A stretch of 64,000 bases of DNA, taken from an uncultured Oscillospiraceae bacterium (GTDB taxonomy: Bacteria; Bacillota; Clostridia; Oscillospirales; Acutalibacteraceae). The notes beneath the pieces are model-generated. The model had not been told where the DNA came from. It made no database searches and saw nothing but the letters and a program-made list of their open reading frames with translations. Made by a program: the position numbers and the translations under genes. Numbering within the stretch: the first letter of the stretch is position 1; the number at the start of each line of letters is the position of its first letter. Positions 51,084 to 59,835 of this stretch are shown in pieces. The stretch is from assembly GCA_948471205.1 (NCBI GenBank), contig CAOKRT010000009.1, positions 1 through 64,000 on the forward strand. The letters are read 5' to 3'.

Positions 51084-53456
51084 TTATTTTAAAGTAGCAA
51101 TTGTTACTCCGTTTTCGCCCTCACCGTAAACGCCAAGGCGAAAATCCCTTATATTGGGATGAGATTTTAATTCGTCTTTAACTGCACTTCTGAGTGCTCC
51201 GGTTCCCTTTCCGTGAATAATTCTGATTTCTGTAATATTATTAAGAATACATTTATCTATAAACAAATTCAGATTACCGACTGCTTCATCGGCAAGCTGA
51301 CCTCTTAAATCAATTTCTGTTTTAACATCAGCATCCGCCCTTGAAGTGGTTCTGTATACATTAGCAATATGTTTAACAGGTGCTTTTTTCTTTTTCTCTG
51401 TAAGCATTAAGTCTGCCATTTTTACACGTGTTTTAAGCATACCGGACTGCACAAGCACCTTTTCTCCGCTTACTTCAAGCACCTCGCCGGCACCGATGCC
51501 CCGTATAATTACACTGTCGCCTTTTTCAACAGCTCTCGGCAGTTTATAATCGTCATCCCAATTGTCGGCTATTTCACGCGGATTCACAATATCTTCCATC
51601 TCTCCAAGGCGGTTTTTAATTTCCCGCCTTGTTTTTCTTGCAATTTCCGCCGCATTGGATGAAGAAGCCTCTTTTTTCAGTTTTTCAAGCTGAAGCAGAA
51701 AATCAGCGCTTTGGCGTTTGGCTGTATTAATAATTTTTTCCGCCTCACGCTTAACCTTTTCCATTTCATTGGCTTTAAGCTGTTCTATTCTGTCTTTTTC
51801 AGACTGCGCCTTTGCTTTTATTTTGTTTGCATTTTCTGTTGCTTTTTCTGCTTTTTCCTTTTCTTGTTCAAGCTCCATTCTTGTATTTTCAAGCTTCTGC
51901 AGCACAGCTTCAAATGAACGGTTGTCAGAACCGACAATTCCTCTTGCAGCATCCACAACGGATTTATCCATTCCCAGATGTTCGGATATCGCAAACGCAT
52001 TAGACCTGCCGGGCACACCGATTAAAAGCTTATATGTAGGTCTTAATGTTTCAACGTCAAATTCACAGCATCCGTTAATGACACCAGGTGTTTCAAGTGC
52101 ATAGGATTTCAGCTCGGCATAATGGGTTGTTGCGGCAATCACCGCACCCGCAGACCGCAGTTTTTCAATAATGGAAACTGCAAGCGCAGCACCTTCAACC
52201 GGGTCTGTGCCGGCACCAAGCTCATCAATAAGAATAAGCGAATGATCATCTGCGCATTTCATAATATTTATGATATTGACCATATGCGATGAAAAAGTAG
52301 AAAGATTCTGCTGAATACTTTGCTCATCCCCCACGTCAACAAGTACATTTCTGAAGATAGATATACGCGACCGGTCTGCCGCAGGTATAAGCATGCCGCA
52401 CATTGTCATTAATGTAAGCAGTCCGATTGTTTTAATGGATACCGTTTTTCCGCCTGTATTCGGACCGGTTATAACAAGCGTGTCAAATTCATCACCCAAC
52501 CTGATATCCGTGGGCACAACCGTTTTCGGATTCAAAAGCGGATGACGTGCCTTTTTCAGTTCAATAATGCCGTCATTATTCAGCATCGGCTTTGATGCTT
52601 TCATTCTGTATGCAAGATGCGCCTTTGCAAAAATAAGATTAAGCATAACGGCGCTGCTGTACGAATGCTTTATACTTTCCGAAAAAGTGCCGGCTTCGGC
52701 AGACAATTCAAACAGAATACGCTGTATTTCCTCTCGTTCTCTGCCTTCAAGCATTTTTATATCATTGTTTGCCTCAACAACAGTAACCGGCTCAATAAAT
52801 ACGGTTGCGCCGGATGCTGAAGTATCATGAACAAGCCCTTGTACACTTCCCCGGCATTCAGCCTTTACAGGCACTACGTAGCGGCCGTTTCTTTGTGTAA
52901 CAATCGCTTCCTGCAAAAATTTAACATAATGCACACTGTGAATGATTGCATCCAGCTTTTCACGCACAGAATTTGACTTTGCACGGATTTTTCTTCTTAT
53001 TTCATATAGTTCTTCCGATGCTTTATCGGCAATTTCATCCTCGCCGATAATAACAGTGAATATTTTTGTTTCAAGATATTTATTTACAGTGATTCCGTCA
53101 AAAAAGAAATCAAGATTTGTTTTTACACCTGAACAATGACCGTACCATTCATAAAGCGCACGCAGTGAACGCAGTGTTTCACCTATTTTTAAGAGTTCTG
53201 AAGTATTCAATGCACCGCCTGCTGCTGCACGCTGAAGCGGATTATTCACATTACACAGCCCGGAAAATGACGGCGCGCCGAAGCGTGCCAGCAATGAAAA
53301 GGCATCCTCTGTCTGTGCCAAAAGCATTTCAACTTCATTAATATCATAAGACGGTGCAAGAGAAAGTGCCATGTCATGTGCATCTTCACATGTTGTTTCA
53401 TTTGCAAGCATTTCAAGTACGCTGTTCAGTTCAAGTGATTCATAATGTTTATTCAT
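51084..53456 (-). CDS. mutS2: Endonuclease MutS2 (RqcU-type)
   Basis: MutS-family ATPase with a C-terminal Smr nuclease domain. It suppresses homologous recombination in some bacteria and splits collided ribosomes in B. subtilis. The 790 residues include the Walker A loop GPNTGGKTVS, the signature STFSSHM, Walker B LILIDELGAGTDP, a long Lys/Glu coiled coil around 510-620, and the Smr domain starting DLRGQLADEAV with HGKGTGALR. There is no mismatch-recognition domain, which separates it from MutS1. It overlaps recO by four bases (ATGA), so the two are coupled. Confidence 0.96.
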   Translation of the reverse strand: MNKHYESLELNSVLEMLANETTCEDAHDMALSLAPSYDINEVEMLLAQTEDAFSLLARFGAPSFSGLCNVNNPLQRAAAGGALNTSELLKIGETLRSLRALYEWYGHCSGVKTNLDFFFDGITVNKYLETKIFTVIIGEDEIADKASEELYEIRRKIRAKSNSVREKLDAIIHSVHYVKFLQEAIVTQRNGRYVVPVKAECRGSVQGLVHDTSASGATVFIEPVTVVEANNDIKMLEGREREEIQRILFELSAEAGTFSESIKHSYSSAVMLNLIFAKAHLAYRMKASKPMLNNDGIIELKKARHPLLNPKTVVPTDIRLGDEFDTLVITGPNTGGKTVSIKTIGLLTLMTMCGMLIPAADRSRISIFRNVLVDVGDEQSIQQNLSTFSSHMVNIINIMKCADDHSLILIDELGAGTDPVEGAALAVSIIEKLRSAGAVIAATTHYAELKSYALETPGVINGCCEFDVETLRPTYKLLIGVPGRSNAFAISEHLGMDKSVVDAARGIVGSDNRSFEAVLQKLENTRMELEQEKEKAEKATENANKIKAKAQSEKDRIEQLKANEMEKVKREAEKIINTAKRQSADFLLQLEKLKKEASSSNAAEIARKTRREIKNRLGEMEDIVNPREIADNWDDDYKLPRAVEKGDSVIIRGIGAGEVLEVSGEKVLVQSGMLKTRVKMADLMLTEKKKKAPVKHIANVYRTTSRADADVKTEIDLRGQLADEAVGNLNLFIDKCILNNITEIRIIHGKGTGALRSAVKDELKSHPNIRDFRLGVYGEGENGVTIATLK

Positions 53457-54193
53457 CCCTGTAATCCTTTATAAAATTCTAAGGCAGACAGCTTTCGCTG
53501 AATGCGCGATAATGTGTATTTTTCTGCAATCTCCGAAAGCAGTTTCATATTTTCTTCGCTGAGAGCAAAGCTGAATATTCTGGACGGTTCTGTCAGGCAG
53601 ATAAAGCGCACAGCGGTAATAACCGTTTTCGGAAGAGGCACCGCACCTGTTTTCGGGCAGTTTTCACAATATATTTTCCCCTCTGCCGTATCAAAATACA
53701 TAAACGCACTTTCATATGTACCGCAGTTATCACACGCTAAAACAGACGGCATATAACCGCCGATGCACAGTGCACGAAATTCAAATACCGCTTTAATCTG
53801 CAAAAGCCCTTTTTCACCCCTGCACAGTAAGTGAAGAGAATTTAAAATAAGTCTTAACAATTCCGCCTCAGGCTGTTCCTCCGCACTCATTTCATAAGCA
53901 AGCTGTGCAAAGTACTGTGCAAGAGTAAGCCTGTCTATATCCTGCCTTAATCCGAAAAAAACCTCAATAGGCACTGCATCGTCAACAACAAAGGCATCCT
54001 TTGATTTATACATACTGAAATCACAATATGCAAAAAGCCCGGTTGCCGAATTCAGCCTGCTTTTCATCTGCTTTGCTCTTCTTACAAATGCTTTAATCAT
54101 TCCGAAATCAGCAGTAAGGAGAGTAACTAAACGGTCACTCTCCCCAATGGTCTGTTCTTTTATTACTAAGCCCTTCGTTGTTCTTCGTATCAT
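53453..54193 (-). CDS. recO: DNA repair protein RecO
   Basis: Loads RecA with RecR during recombinational repair. The 246-residue product has the N-terminal OB-fold start TTKGLVIKEQTIGESDRLVT and a zinc-binding Cys4 set (CDNCGTYES then CENC) near residue 160. The ATG at 54193 follows AAGG at seven bases; a TTG two codons upstream is less likely. Its first 59 bases overlap the yqzL gene in another frame. Confidence 0.94.
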   Translation of the reverse strand: MIRRTTKGLVIKEQTIGESDRLVTLLTADFGMIKAFVRRAKQMKSRLNSATGLFAYCDFSMYKSKDAFVVDDAVPIEVFFGLRQDIDRLTLAQYFAQLAYEMSAEEQPEAELLRLILNSLHLLCRGEKGLLQIKAVFEFRALCIGGYMPSVLACDNCGTYESAFMYFDTAEGKIYCENCPKTGAVPLPKTVITAVRFICLTEPSRIFSFALSEENMKLLSEIAEKYTLSRIQRKLSALEFYKGLQG

Positions 54194-54287
54194 ATTCAAC
54201 CCTTAAAACTTCTTCATTTTCTTTATATTTCAGATAATCAAGAATATTGCCTGTACGGGTAAAATTAACCCAGTTTTCATCCAGCAT
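54135..54287 (-). CDS. yqzL: YqzL-family small protein
   Basis: A 50-residue protein beginning MLDENWVNFTRTGNILDYL, which resembles the B. subtilis YqzL family (short protein with a TG-x-YL core encoded just before recO). The coding frame spans the gap between era and recO and overlaps the recO start by 59 bases in a different frame. An ATG six codons upstream (54305) is an alternative start; GGCGGTGG lies before the ATG at 54287. Function unknown in all members I know of; location conserved. Confidence 0.8.
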   Translation of the reverse strand: MLDENWVNFTRTGNILDYLKYKENEEVLRVEYDTKNNEGLSNKRTDHWGE

Positions 54288-54354
54288 TAAGCCACCGCCG
54301 TTCATAGTGTATATTTTAGTTTATCCTATGGCGGTGTATATAATTTGTGCCATT

Positions 54355-55242
54355 TTAATCCAATCCGAAATTATGGATTAATCCTTCCTTATTTCTCCAG
54401 TTATCCTTAACCTTAACCCATGTGTGAAGATTAACCTTTATATCAAAAAAGGCTTCCAGGTCCTGCCGTGCAAAGGTGGATATTTTTTTTAGCATGGCGC
54501 CGTTTTTACCAATAATCATTCCTTTGTGTGTATCTCTTTCACAATAAACGGTAGCTTCAATATCAAGTATTTCCTTATCAGCGCGTTCACGCATTTTTTC
54601 AATGGAAACTGCAATGCCGTGCGGAATTTCCTTATCCATAAGCCGCAGAATTTTTTCACGGATAATCTCTGACGCAAGCACTCTTTCAGGCTGGTCTGTC
54701 AGCGTGTCATCCGGAAAAAAGTGCGGACTTTCGGCACAAAGCGCTTTCATTTCATCAATAAGTTCGTCTATTCCATCGCCTTCCGAAGCAGAAACAGGCA
54801 CAACTGCCGTAAAATCAAACTGCTTTGTTAAATAAATGATTCTGGAAAGCAGATCCCGTTTTTCTTTCACCATATCAATCTTGTTAATAGCAAGAATAAC
54901 AGGCAGTTTTTCCTGCGAAAACTTTTTAATAAGTTCCAGTTCTTTTTCGTCAAGCTCTCCGCTCGGTTCAACAACAAATACAGCGGCATCTGTGCCGCCG
55001 ATACTGTCGCCCACGGCATTATTCATAAATTCGCCGAGTTTATTGTGCGGTTTATGAAAACCCGGAGTATCTGTAAATACAAGCTGTATTTCATCAATGG
55101 TAAGCACGCCCATAATTTTAGTGCGTGTGGTTTGCGGCTTTGACGAAACAATCGCCACCTTTGCTCCGAGCATTCTGTTTAAAAGCGATGATTTGCCCAC
55201 ATTCGGCTTGCCCACAATGGCAATAAAGGCAGTTTTTGTCAT
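54355..55242 (-). CDS. era: GTPase Era
   Basis: Ras-like GTPase needed for 30S assembly; binds the 3' end of 16S rRNA. The 295 residues carry G1 GKPNVGKSS, G3 DTPGFH, G4 NKIDM and a C-terminal KH domain with GMIIGKNGAMLKKI. The ATG shares one base with the ybeY stop. In Bacillus dgkA and cdd lie between ybeY and era; here they are absent. Confidence 0.98.
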   Translation of the reverse strand: MTKTAFIAIVGKPNVGKSSLLNRMLGAKVAIVSSKPQTTRTKIMGVLTIDEIQLVFTDTPGFHKPHNKLGEFMNNAVGDSIGGTDAAVFVVEPSGELDEKELELIKKFSQEKLPVILAINKIDMVKEKRDLLSRIIYLTKQFDFTAVVPVSASEGDGIDELIDEMKALCAESPHFFPDDTLTDQPERVLASEIIREKILRLMDKEIPHGIAVSIEKMRERADKEILDIEATVYCERDTHKGMIIGKNGAMLKKISTFARQDLEAFFDIKVNLHTWVKVKDNWRNKEGLIHNFGLD

Positions 55243-55745
55243 TATTCTTCTCCCATATAATAGCTGTTATCTCTCTTCCAGCCTATGCGTGTAAGCACGG
55301 TTTCCTCTTTTTCCCGCATTCTGACCTCTTCCATTCCGCCTGCCTCATGGTCATATCCCAGCAGGTGCAGCATGGAATGAACCGTTAAAAAGCCTATTTC
55401 ACGCTGAAGCGGATGATTATAGAGCTTAGCCTGTTCCACGGCCTTTTCCATAGAAATAACTATATCTCCAAGCATTTTTGCGCCGGTATCCGGATTCACA
55501 TCATAAATTCCGTTTTCACTGAGCGGAAATGAAAGCACATCCGTTTCTCTGTCTATATTCCGGTATGTATGGTTTAATTCATGAATTTGTTCGTTGTTAA
55601 CAAAACGAACCGAAACCTCCGCCAAACCGTCAAAATGTTCAAGTTCCAGAACAGCATGACAGCAGCGGCGGATTAGAAGCCTTATTCCGGTAGGCACTTT
55701 AATATCCTTTTGATCATTGGAGATTACAACTTTAACCGATTTCAT
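55242..55745 (-). CDS. ybeY: Endoribonuclease YbeY
   Basis: Zinc-dependent RNase involved in 16S rRNA 3'-end maturation and ribosome quality control. The metal-binding motif reads HSMLHLLGYDHE (H-x3-H-x5-H), preceded by the family segment ETDVLSFP. The 167 residues are a normal length. It is tightly packed between phoH and era. Confidence 0.96.
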   Translation of the reverse strand: MKSVKVVISNDQKDIKVPTGIRLLIRRCCHAVLELEHFDGLAEVSVRFVNNEQIHELNHTYRNIDRETDVLSFPLSENGIYDVNPDTGAKMLGDIVISMEKAVEQAKLYNHPLQREIGFLTVHSMLHLLGYDHEAGGMEEVRMREKEETVLTRIGWKRDNSYYMGEE

Positions 55746-56707
55746 TATCTTTTCTCCTCATTTTCATATTTTTCATACGCTTTGATAATGTCCTGCACAA
55801 GCTTATGGCGCACAACATCTTTCTGCGTGAATTTGCATATTTCAATATCATCCACATTTTTTAAAATGCGCATCACTTTTTTCAGTCCTGATTTTTTGCC
55901 GTCCGGCAAATCTATCTGTGTAATATCGCCTGTAACAACCATTTTAGAATTAAATCCCAGTCTTGTTAAAAACATTTTCATCTGTTCAGGCGTTGTATTC
56001 TGCGCTTCGTCAAGAATGATAAAACTGTCGTCAAGCGTTCTGCCTCGCATATAGGCAAGCGGTGCCACCTCTATTGCGCCTCTTTCCTGATAGCGCTGAA
56101 AATTCTCGCCGCCGAGCATATCAAAAAGCGCATCATAAAGCGGTCTTAAATAAGGGTCAACCTTGCTTTGCAGATCTCCCGGCAGAAAGCCCAGCTTTTC
56201 CCCGGCTTCAACCGCGGGACGTGTCAGAATAATTTTATTAACCTCTTTGGCACGGAACGCTGTAACAGCCATTGCAACCGCAAGATATGTTTTTCCCGTT
56301 CCGGCAGGTCCTATTCCAAATGTTATCGTATTGCCATCGATTGCTTCACAGTATTTTTTCTGCCCAAGGGTTTTCGGCTTAATCGGCCTGCCTTTTGCAG
56401 AAATGCATATGGAGTCTGACGACATAGCGGATATTTTATCTTCGTTTCCCTCATTCACAAGGGAAACAGCATAGCGCACATTCTGTTCCGAAAGTGTTTC
56501 GCCTTTATTGATCAGCGTTAAAAGACTTTTAAGTGCTCTGACTGCTTTTGAAACATTTTCAATTTCGCCAACCACTTTCAGATTATTGCCGCGGCTTATG
56601 ATTGATACATTATATTCTTTCTCTATTAAATTTACATTTTCATCAAATGAGCCAAACAGGCTGACGGCCTGTTCTATGGCATCAAACTGAATTATTTCCT
56701 CTGTCAT
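55745..56707 (-). CDS. phoH: PhoH-family ATPase
   Basis: Cytoplasmic ATPase of the PhoH family, thought to act in RNA metabolism with YbeY. The 320 residues have an N-terminal KH-like region, Walker A GPAGTGKTYLAVAMA, the segment LTRPAVEAGEKLGFLPGD and Walker B FIILDEAQN. The start overlaps the upstream CorC-like gene as ATGA, and ybeY follows without a gap. Confidence 0.95.
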   Translation of the reverse strand: MTEEIIQFDAIEQAVSLFGSFDENVNLIEKEYNVSIISRGNNLKVVGEIENVSKAVRALKSLLTLINKGETLSEQNVRYAVSLVNEGNEDKISAMSSDSICISAKGRPIKPKTLGQKKYCEAIDGNTITFGIGPAGTGKTYLAVAMAVTAFRAKEVNKIILTRPAVEAGEKLGFLPGDLQSKVDPYLRPLYDALFDMLGGENFQRYQERGAIEVAPLAYMRGRTLDDSFIILDEAQNTTPEQMKMFLTRLGFNSKMVVTGDITQIDLPDGKKSGLKKVMRILKNVDDIEICKFTQKDVVRHKLVQDIIKAYEKYENEEKR

Positions 56708-57516
56708 TCGTTAATCTCTGCCTTAATAAGTTCTATTCTTCTGTCCTCGGTTTTAAGAACAGTAAATGTTATGTTTTCAAACTGCACAGATACAGGGTTT
56801 TCCTCTTTTCCGGTGGGAAGATAACCAAGCTGATTGATTATAAAGCCGGCAACCGTATCATAATCCCCGTCAGGAAGCGAAATGTTCAGAACTTCGCTTA
56901 CATCGTCTATATCTGTTGCGCCGTCAAAGGTATAGGTGTACTCATCAATCTGTGCAACCTCTTCCTCTTCATCGTCATATTCATCCTGAATATTTCCAAC
57001 TATGCTTTCAAGTATATCTTCCATTGTAACAAGCCCTGCTGTTCCGCCGTATTCATCAACAACCACAGCAAGCTGTATTCTTGTTTCCGTCATTTTAGCA
57101 AAAAGTTTTCCGCAGGCAATGGTTTCGGGCACAAACAACGGCGTTCTTATATAATCTTTCAGATTTTCATCGGAAGATATTTTGGTGCCTATAAATTTCA
57201 GTAAATCCTTAACATAAATTATACCCACAATATTATCAAGATCTTCGTTATAAACAGGAATTCTTGAAAATCCCTCTTTAATGGCAAGCGAAGCCACATC
57301 AGAAAGCGTAGCGCCGCATTCAACCGCTTCAATATCTGTTCGGTGCGTCATTATATCACCGGCATTCAAATCATCGAATTCAAAGATGTTGTTAATCATC
57401 TTTCTTTGAGAATCCTCAAGCTCGCCCACATTTTCGTCTTCATCCACAAGCTGTTTTATTTCTTCTTCTGTAGAATTGTTTTTTTTGCTGAAAATTTTTA
57501 AAAGATTTCCTGCCAT
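56704..57516 (-). CDS. CorC/HlyC-type CBS-domain protein
   Basis: 270-residue cytoplasmic protein with two CBS domains (first begins DIMTHRTDIEAVE, second near FVPETIACGKLF and containing DEYGGTAGLVTMEDILE) and a C-terminal CorC/HlyC transporter-associated domain (LPDGDYDTVAGFIINQLGYL). The usual N-terminal DUF21 membrane domain is missing, making it CorC-like. The ATG at 57516 is chosen since GGAGGG lies before it; an in-frame ATG at 57534 overlaps that site. Family members act in Mg/Co efflux or ribosome-linked processes, and this neighbourhood (phoH-ybeY) is standard. First gene of a long operon. Confidence 0.92.
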   Translation of the reverse strand: MAGNLLKIFSKKNNSTEEEIKQLVDEDENVGELEDSQRKMINNIFEFDDLNAGDIMTHRTDIEAVECGATLSDVASLAIKEGFSRIPVYNEDLDNIVGIIYVKDLLKFIGTKISSDENLKDYIRTPLFVPETIACGKLFAKMTETRIQLAVVVDEYGGTAGLVTMEDILESIVGNIQDEYDDEEEEVAQIDEYTYTFDGATDIDDVSEVLNISLPDGDYDTVAGFIINQLGYLPTGKEENPVSVQFENITFTVLKTEDRRIELIKAEINE

Positions 57517-57551
57517 AAAGGCACTGCCCTCCATAAATTAAAATATTAATT

Positions 57552-57580
57552 ATTATATACTTTTTGAAATTGTTTGTAAA
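57552..57580 (-). promoter_or_regulatory. Promoter of the corC-phoH-ybeY-era-recO-mutS2 operon
   Basis: Minus-strand -35 TTTACA (57575-57580), 17-base spacer, -10 TATAAT (57552-57557), about 36 bases upstream of the first start codon. Confidence 0.75.
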
Positions 57581-57602
57581 GAGGGCAGTTTTATGTTATA
57601 AT
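57574..57602 (+). promoter_or_regulatory. Promoter of the FkbM methyltransferase gene
   Basis: Plus-strand -35 TTGTAA (57574-57579), 17-base spacer, -10 TATAAT (57597-57602), 26 bases upstream of the start. Its -35 shares five bases with the -35 of the opposing promoter. Confidence 0.7.
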
Positions 57603-57628
57603 TTTAAATAATAAAATAAACGGGGATA

Positions 57629-58690
57629 ATGGAATTGCTTAATATAAACGAAACGGATGTTTGGATTCAGCTTGCAAAAAGCAGCAAACCTGTTGTAATA
57701 TACGGAATGGGAAACGGCGCAGAAAAAATTATTGCTGTTTTAAAAGAATACGGCGTTTCCGTGGCCGATATATTTGCAAGCGATGAATTTGTAAGAGGAC
57801 ATTCCTTTTTAGGATACAAGGTTTTGAAATACAGCGATATATGCGAAAAATACAATGATTTTAACATTGTTTTAGCTTTTGCAACGCATCTGCCGGATAT
57901 GCTTGAAAAAATAAAAAAAATGAATGCAGAACACTCTGTGTTTGCTCCCGATGTTCCTGTTGCCGGAAACGGAATCTTTACAAGAAAATTTTTTGAAGAA
58001 AACAGGGAAAAATTTGAATTCGTGTATAACCGGCTTGCAGACGAAGAAAGCAAAACGGTTTATGAAAATATAATTAATTTTAAAATAAGCGGTAAAGTGA
58101 GTTACCTTTACAACAGCACAGAACCGGATAAAAACAGCATTTACAAGGATATTCTGAAGCTTGACAGCAATGAAACAATCGTGGATATGGGTGCTTATGA
58201 CGGTGATACAATCCGCGAATTTACCGCATATACCAATGGAAAATACAATCACATTTATGCTTTGGAACCCGACGAAAAGAATTTTAAAAAGCTTGTAAAA
58301 AACACGCAGAATATGCAAGGAATAAGCCTTTACAATATGGGGGCATGGAGTAAATACGATACACTTTCCTTTTCAAAAAAAGCCGGCAGAAATTCAAAAC
58401 TTTCCGCAGAGGGCTTACCGGTTTCGGTTACAGATATCGACAGCCTAATTAATGATAAAATTACACTTTTAAAAATGGATATTGAGGGTGCAGAGCTGCA
58501 TGCGCTTACAGGATGCAAAAATACGATAAAAAAGTATGCTCCGAAACTGTATGTATGTGCTTATCACAGAAATGAGGACATGTTTGCTTTGCCAATGAAA
58601 ATTCTTGCATATAACAACAATTATAAAATATATTTTAGGCATTCACCGTATATACCCGCATGGGAAAGCAATTTTTACTGCACACTGTAA
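57629..58690 (+). CDS. FkbM-family SAM-dependent methyltransferase
   Basis: Methyltransferase whose relatives O-methylate sugars and other small molecules; the substrate here is unknown. Of 353 residues, the first 120 form a Rossmann-like part (VVIYGMGNGAEKIIAVLKEY) of the kind found in nucleotide-sugar or cofactor-binding domains; the second half has the SAM loop VDMGAYDGDTI, the acidic EPDEKNF strand end, and the FkbM core LLKMDIEGAELHAL. The start has GGGG upstream. It is the first plus-strand gene of the block leading to mscS. Confidence 0.88.
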   Translation: MELLNINETDVWIQLAKSSKPVVIYGMGNGAEKIIAVLKEYGVSVADIFASDEFVRGHSFLGYKVLKYSDICEKYNDFNIVLAFATHLPDMLEKIKKMNAEHSVFAPDVPVAGNGIFTRKFFEENREKFEFVYNRLADEESKTVYENIINFKISGKVSYLYNSTEPDKNSIYKDILKLDSNETIVDMGAYDGDTIREFTAYTNGKYNHIYALEPDEKNFKKLVKNTQNMQGISLYNMGAWSKYDTLSFSKKAGRNSKLSAEGLPVSVTDIDSLINDKITLLKMDIEGAELHALTGCKNTIKKYAPKLYVCAYHRNEDMFALPMKILAYNNNYKIYFRHSPYIPAWESNFYCTL

Positions 58691-58704
58691 AATTTGGTGA
58701 GAAA

Positions 58705-58779
58705 ATGACACCTTGTCCGGCTGCTGCAAGGATGTATCATTATTTACAGTTATGTTTTGCAGCCGGAAAGGCCGTGTAA
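58705..58779 (+). CDS. Possible 24-residue leader peptide before mscS
   Basis: An ATG at 58705 preceded by GGTGAG opens a 24-codon frame (MTPCPAAARMYHYLQLCFAA and four more) ending six bases before the mscS start. A hairpin forms inside it (58717-58766). mscS itself lacks a good ribosome site, so coupling is conceivable. No similarity is known to me; it may be chance. Confidence 0.35.
   Translation: MTPCPAAARMYHYLQLCFAAGKAV
58717..58766 (+). repeat. Stem-loop upstream of mscS
   Basis: CCGGCTGC (58717-58724) and GCAGCCGG (58759-58766) pair perfectly over 8 bp with a 34-base loop. It lies between the methyltransferase stop and the mscS start and is not followed by a T run, so it is not a normal terminator. 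Confidence 0.5.
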
Positions 58780-58785
58780 ATAACA

Positions 58786-59832
58786 ATGGATATTCTGTTT
58801 GATTTTTTTAAAACCAACATCATTTATATTCATATTGCTGCCGGGATTTTGATTTTTCTTATTTTTCTGGCGTTGCGAAATAAAATTTCGGATTTGTTGT
58901 TATCTTTGCTTGGAAAACTCTTCTTTTCAAAAAAGCCTGAAAGAAGAAAATCCTTTAAAGAAAGCCTTATAAAGCCGTTTTCTGCTTTTTTTGCATTGCT
59001 TGGCTTATACATCGGTATTTTACTGAATTACAGACACGCTGTTATAAACAGCATCTTTAAAATTCTTGTTATTCTGATTGTATGCTGGGGCATTCTTTGC
59101 TATATTTCGGATAATCTGCATGCTGTTTTCACGTCAAAAAACAGCAATACGGTTTCTAACGGCGTTGCAGTTAAATTTATTTCAAATCTTTTGAAAGTAA
59201 TTATCATCTGCATTGCCGTTGTTATGGTGCTTTCCGAACTCGGATATAATATAAACGGACTGATAACAGGACTCGGCGTCGGCGGTCTGGCTGTTTCACT
59301 TTCTGCGCAGGATACGCTTAAAAACCTGATTTCAGGCTTTGTTATTCTGTTTGACAAACCGTTTGACGTAGGCGATTTAATTGAAACATCTGATTTCAAA
59401 GGCGTGGTTGAAGATATTACCATGCGCTCCACAAGAATACGAAAACTTGATGATTCCATTATGATTGTTCCGAATTCAACCATTGCTGATTCCTCTGTTT
59501 CAAACTATGCAAGGCTTACAAAAAAACTTGTGCAGTTTAATATAGGCGTGTTATATTCCACATCCAATGAAACAATCATGAAATGTGAAACAGATATAAA
59601 AAACTATCTTACAAGCTGTGAATTAACGGATAAAGAAACCATACGTGTGTTTTTTGAAAATTACGGCGATTCATCCATTAACATTCAAATACGGTGTTAT
59701 GTAAACACAACTGACATAAACATTTATAATGATTATATTGAAAAGCTGAATTTTGAAATAAAAAAAATCATTGAGCAAAATAAAACAGATTTTGCTTTTC
59801 CCACAAGAAATATTATTATTGAGAAGAATTAA
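58786..59832 (+). CDS. mscS: Small-conductance mechanosensitive channel (MscS family)
   Basis: Membrane channel that opens on tension to release solutes during osmotic down-shock. The 348-residue product has four predicted membrane segments; the last contains the glycine/alanine-rich pore helix GLGVGGLAVSLSAQDTLKN. The beta domain follows (FDVGDLIE, VPNSTIADSSVSNYAR). Tandem to tauE (three bases apart) and sulfatase. Confidence 0.94.
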   Translation: MDILFDFFKTNIIYIHIAAGILIFLIFLALRNKISDLLLSLLGKLFFSKKPERRKSFKESLIKPFSAFFALLGLYIGILLNYRHAVINSIFKILVILIVCWGILCYISDNLHAVFTSKNSNTVSNGVAVKFISNLLKVIIICIAVVMVLSELGYNINGLITGLGVGGLAVSLSAQDTLKNLISGFVILFDKPFDVGDLIETSDFKGVVEDITMRSTRIRKLDDSIMIVPNSTIADSSVSNYARLTKKLVQFNIGVLYSTSNETIMKCETDIKNYLTSCELTDKETIRVFFENYGDSSINIQIRCYVNTTDINIYNDYIEKLNFEIKKIIEQNKTDFAFPTRNIIIEKN

Positions 59833-59835
59833 ACT

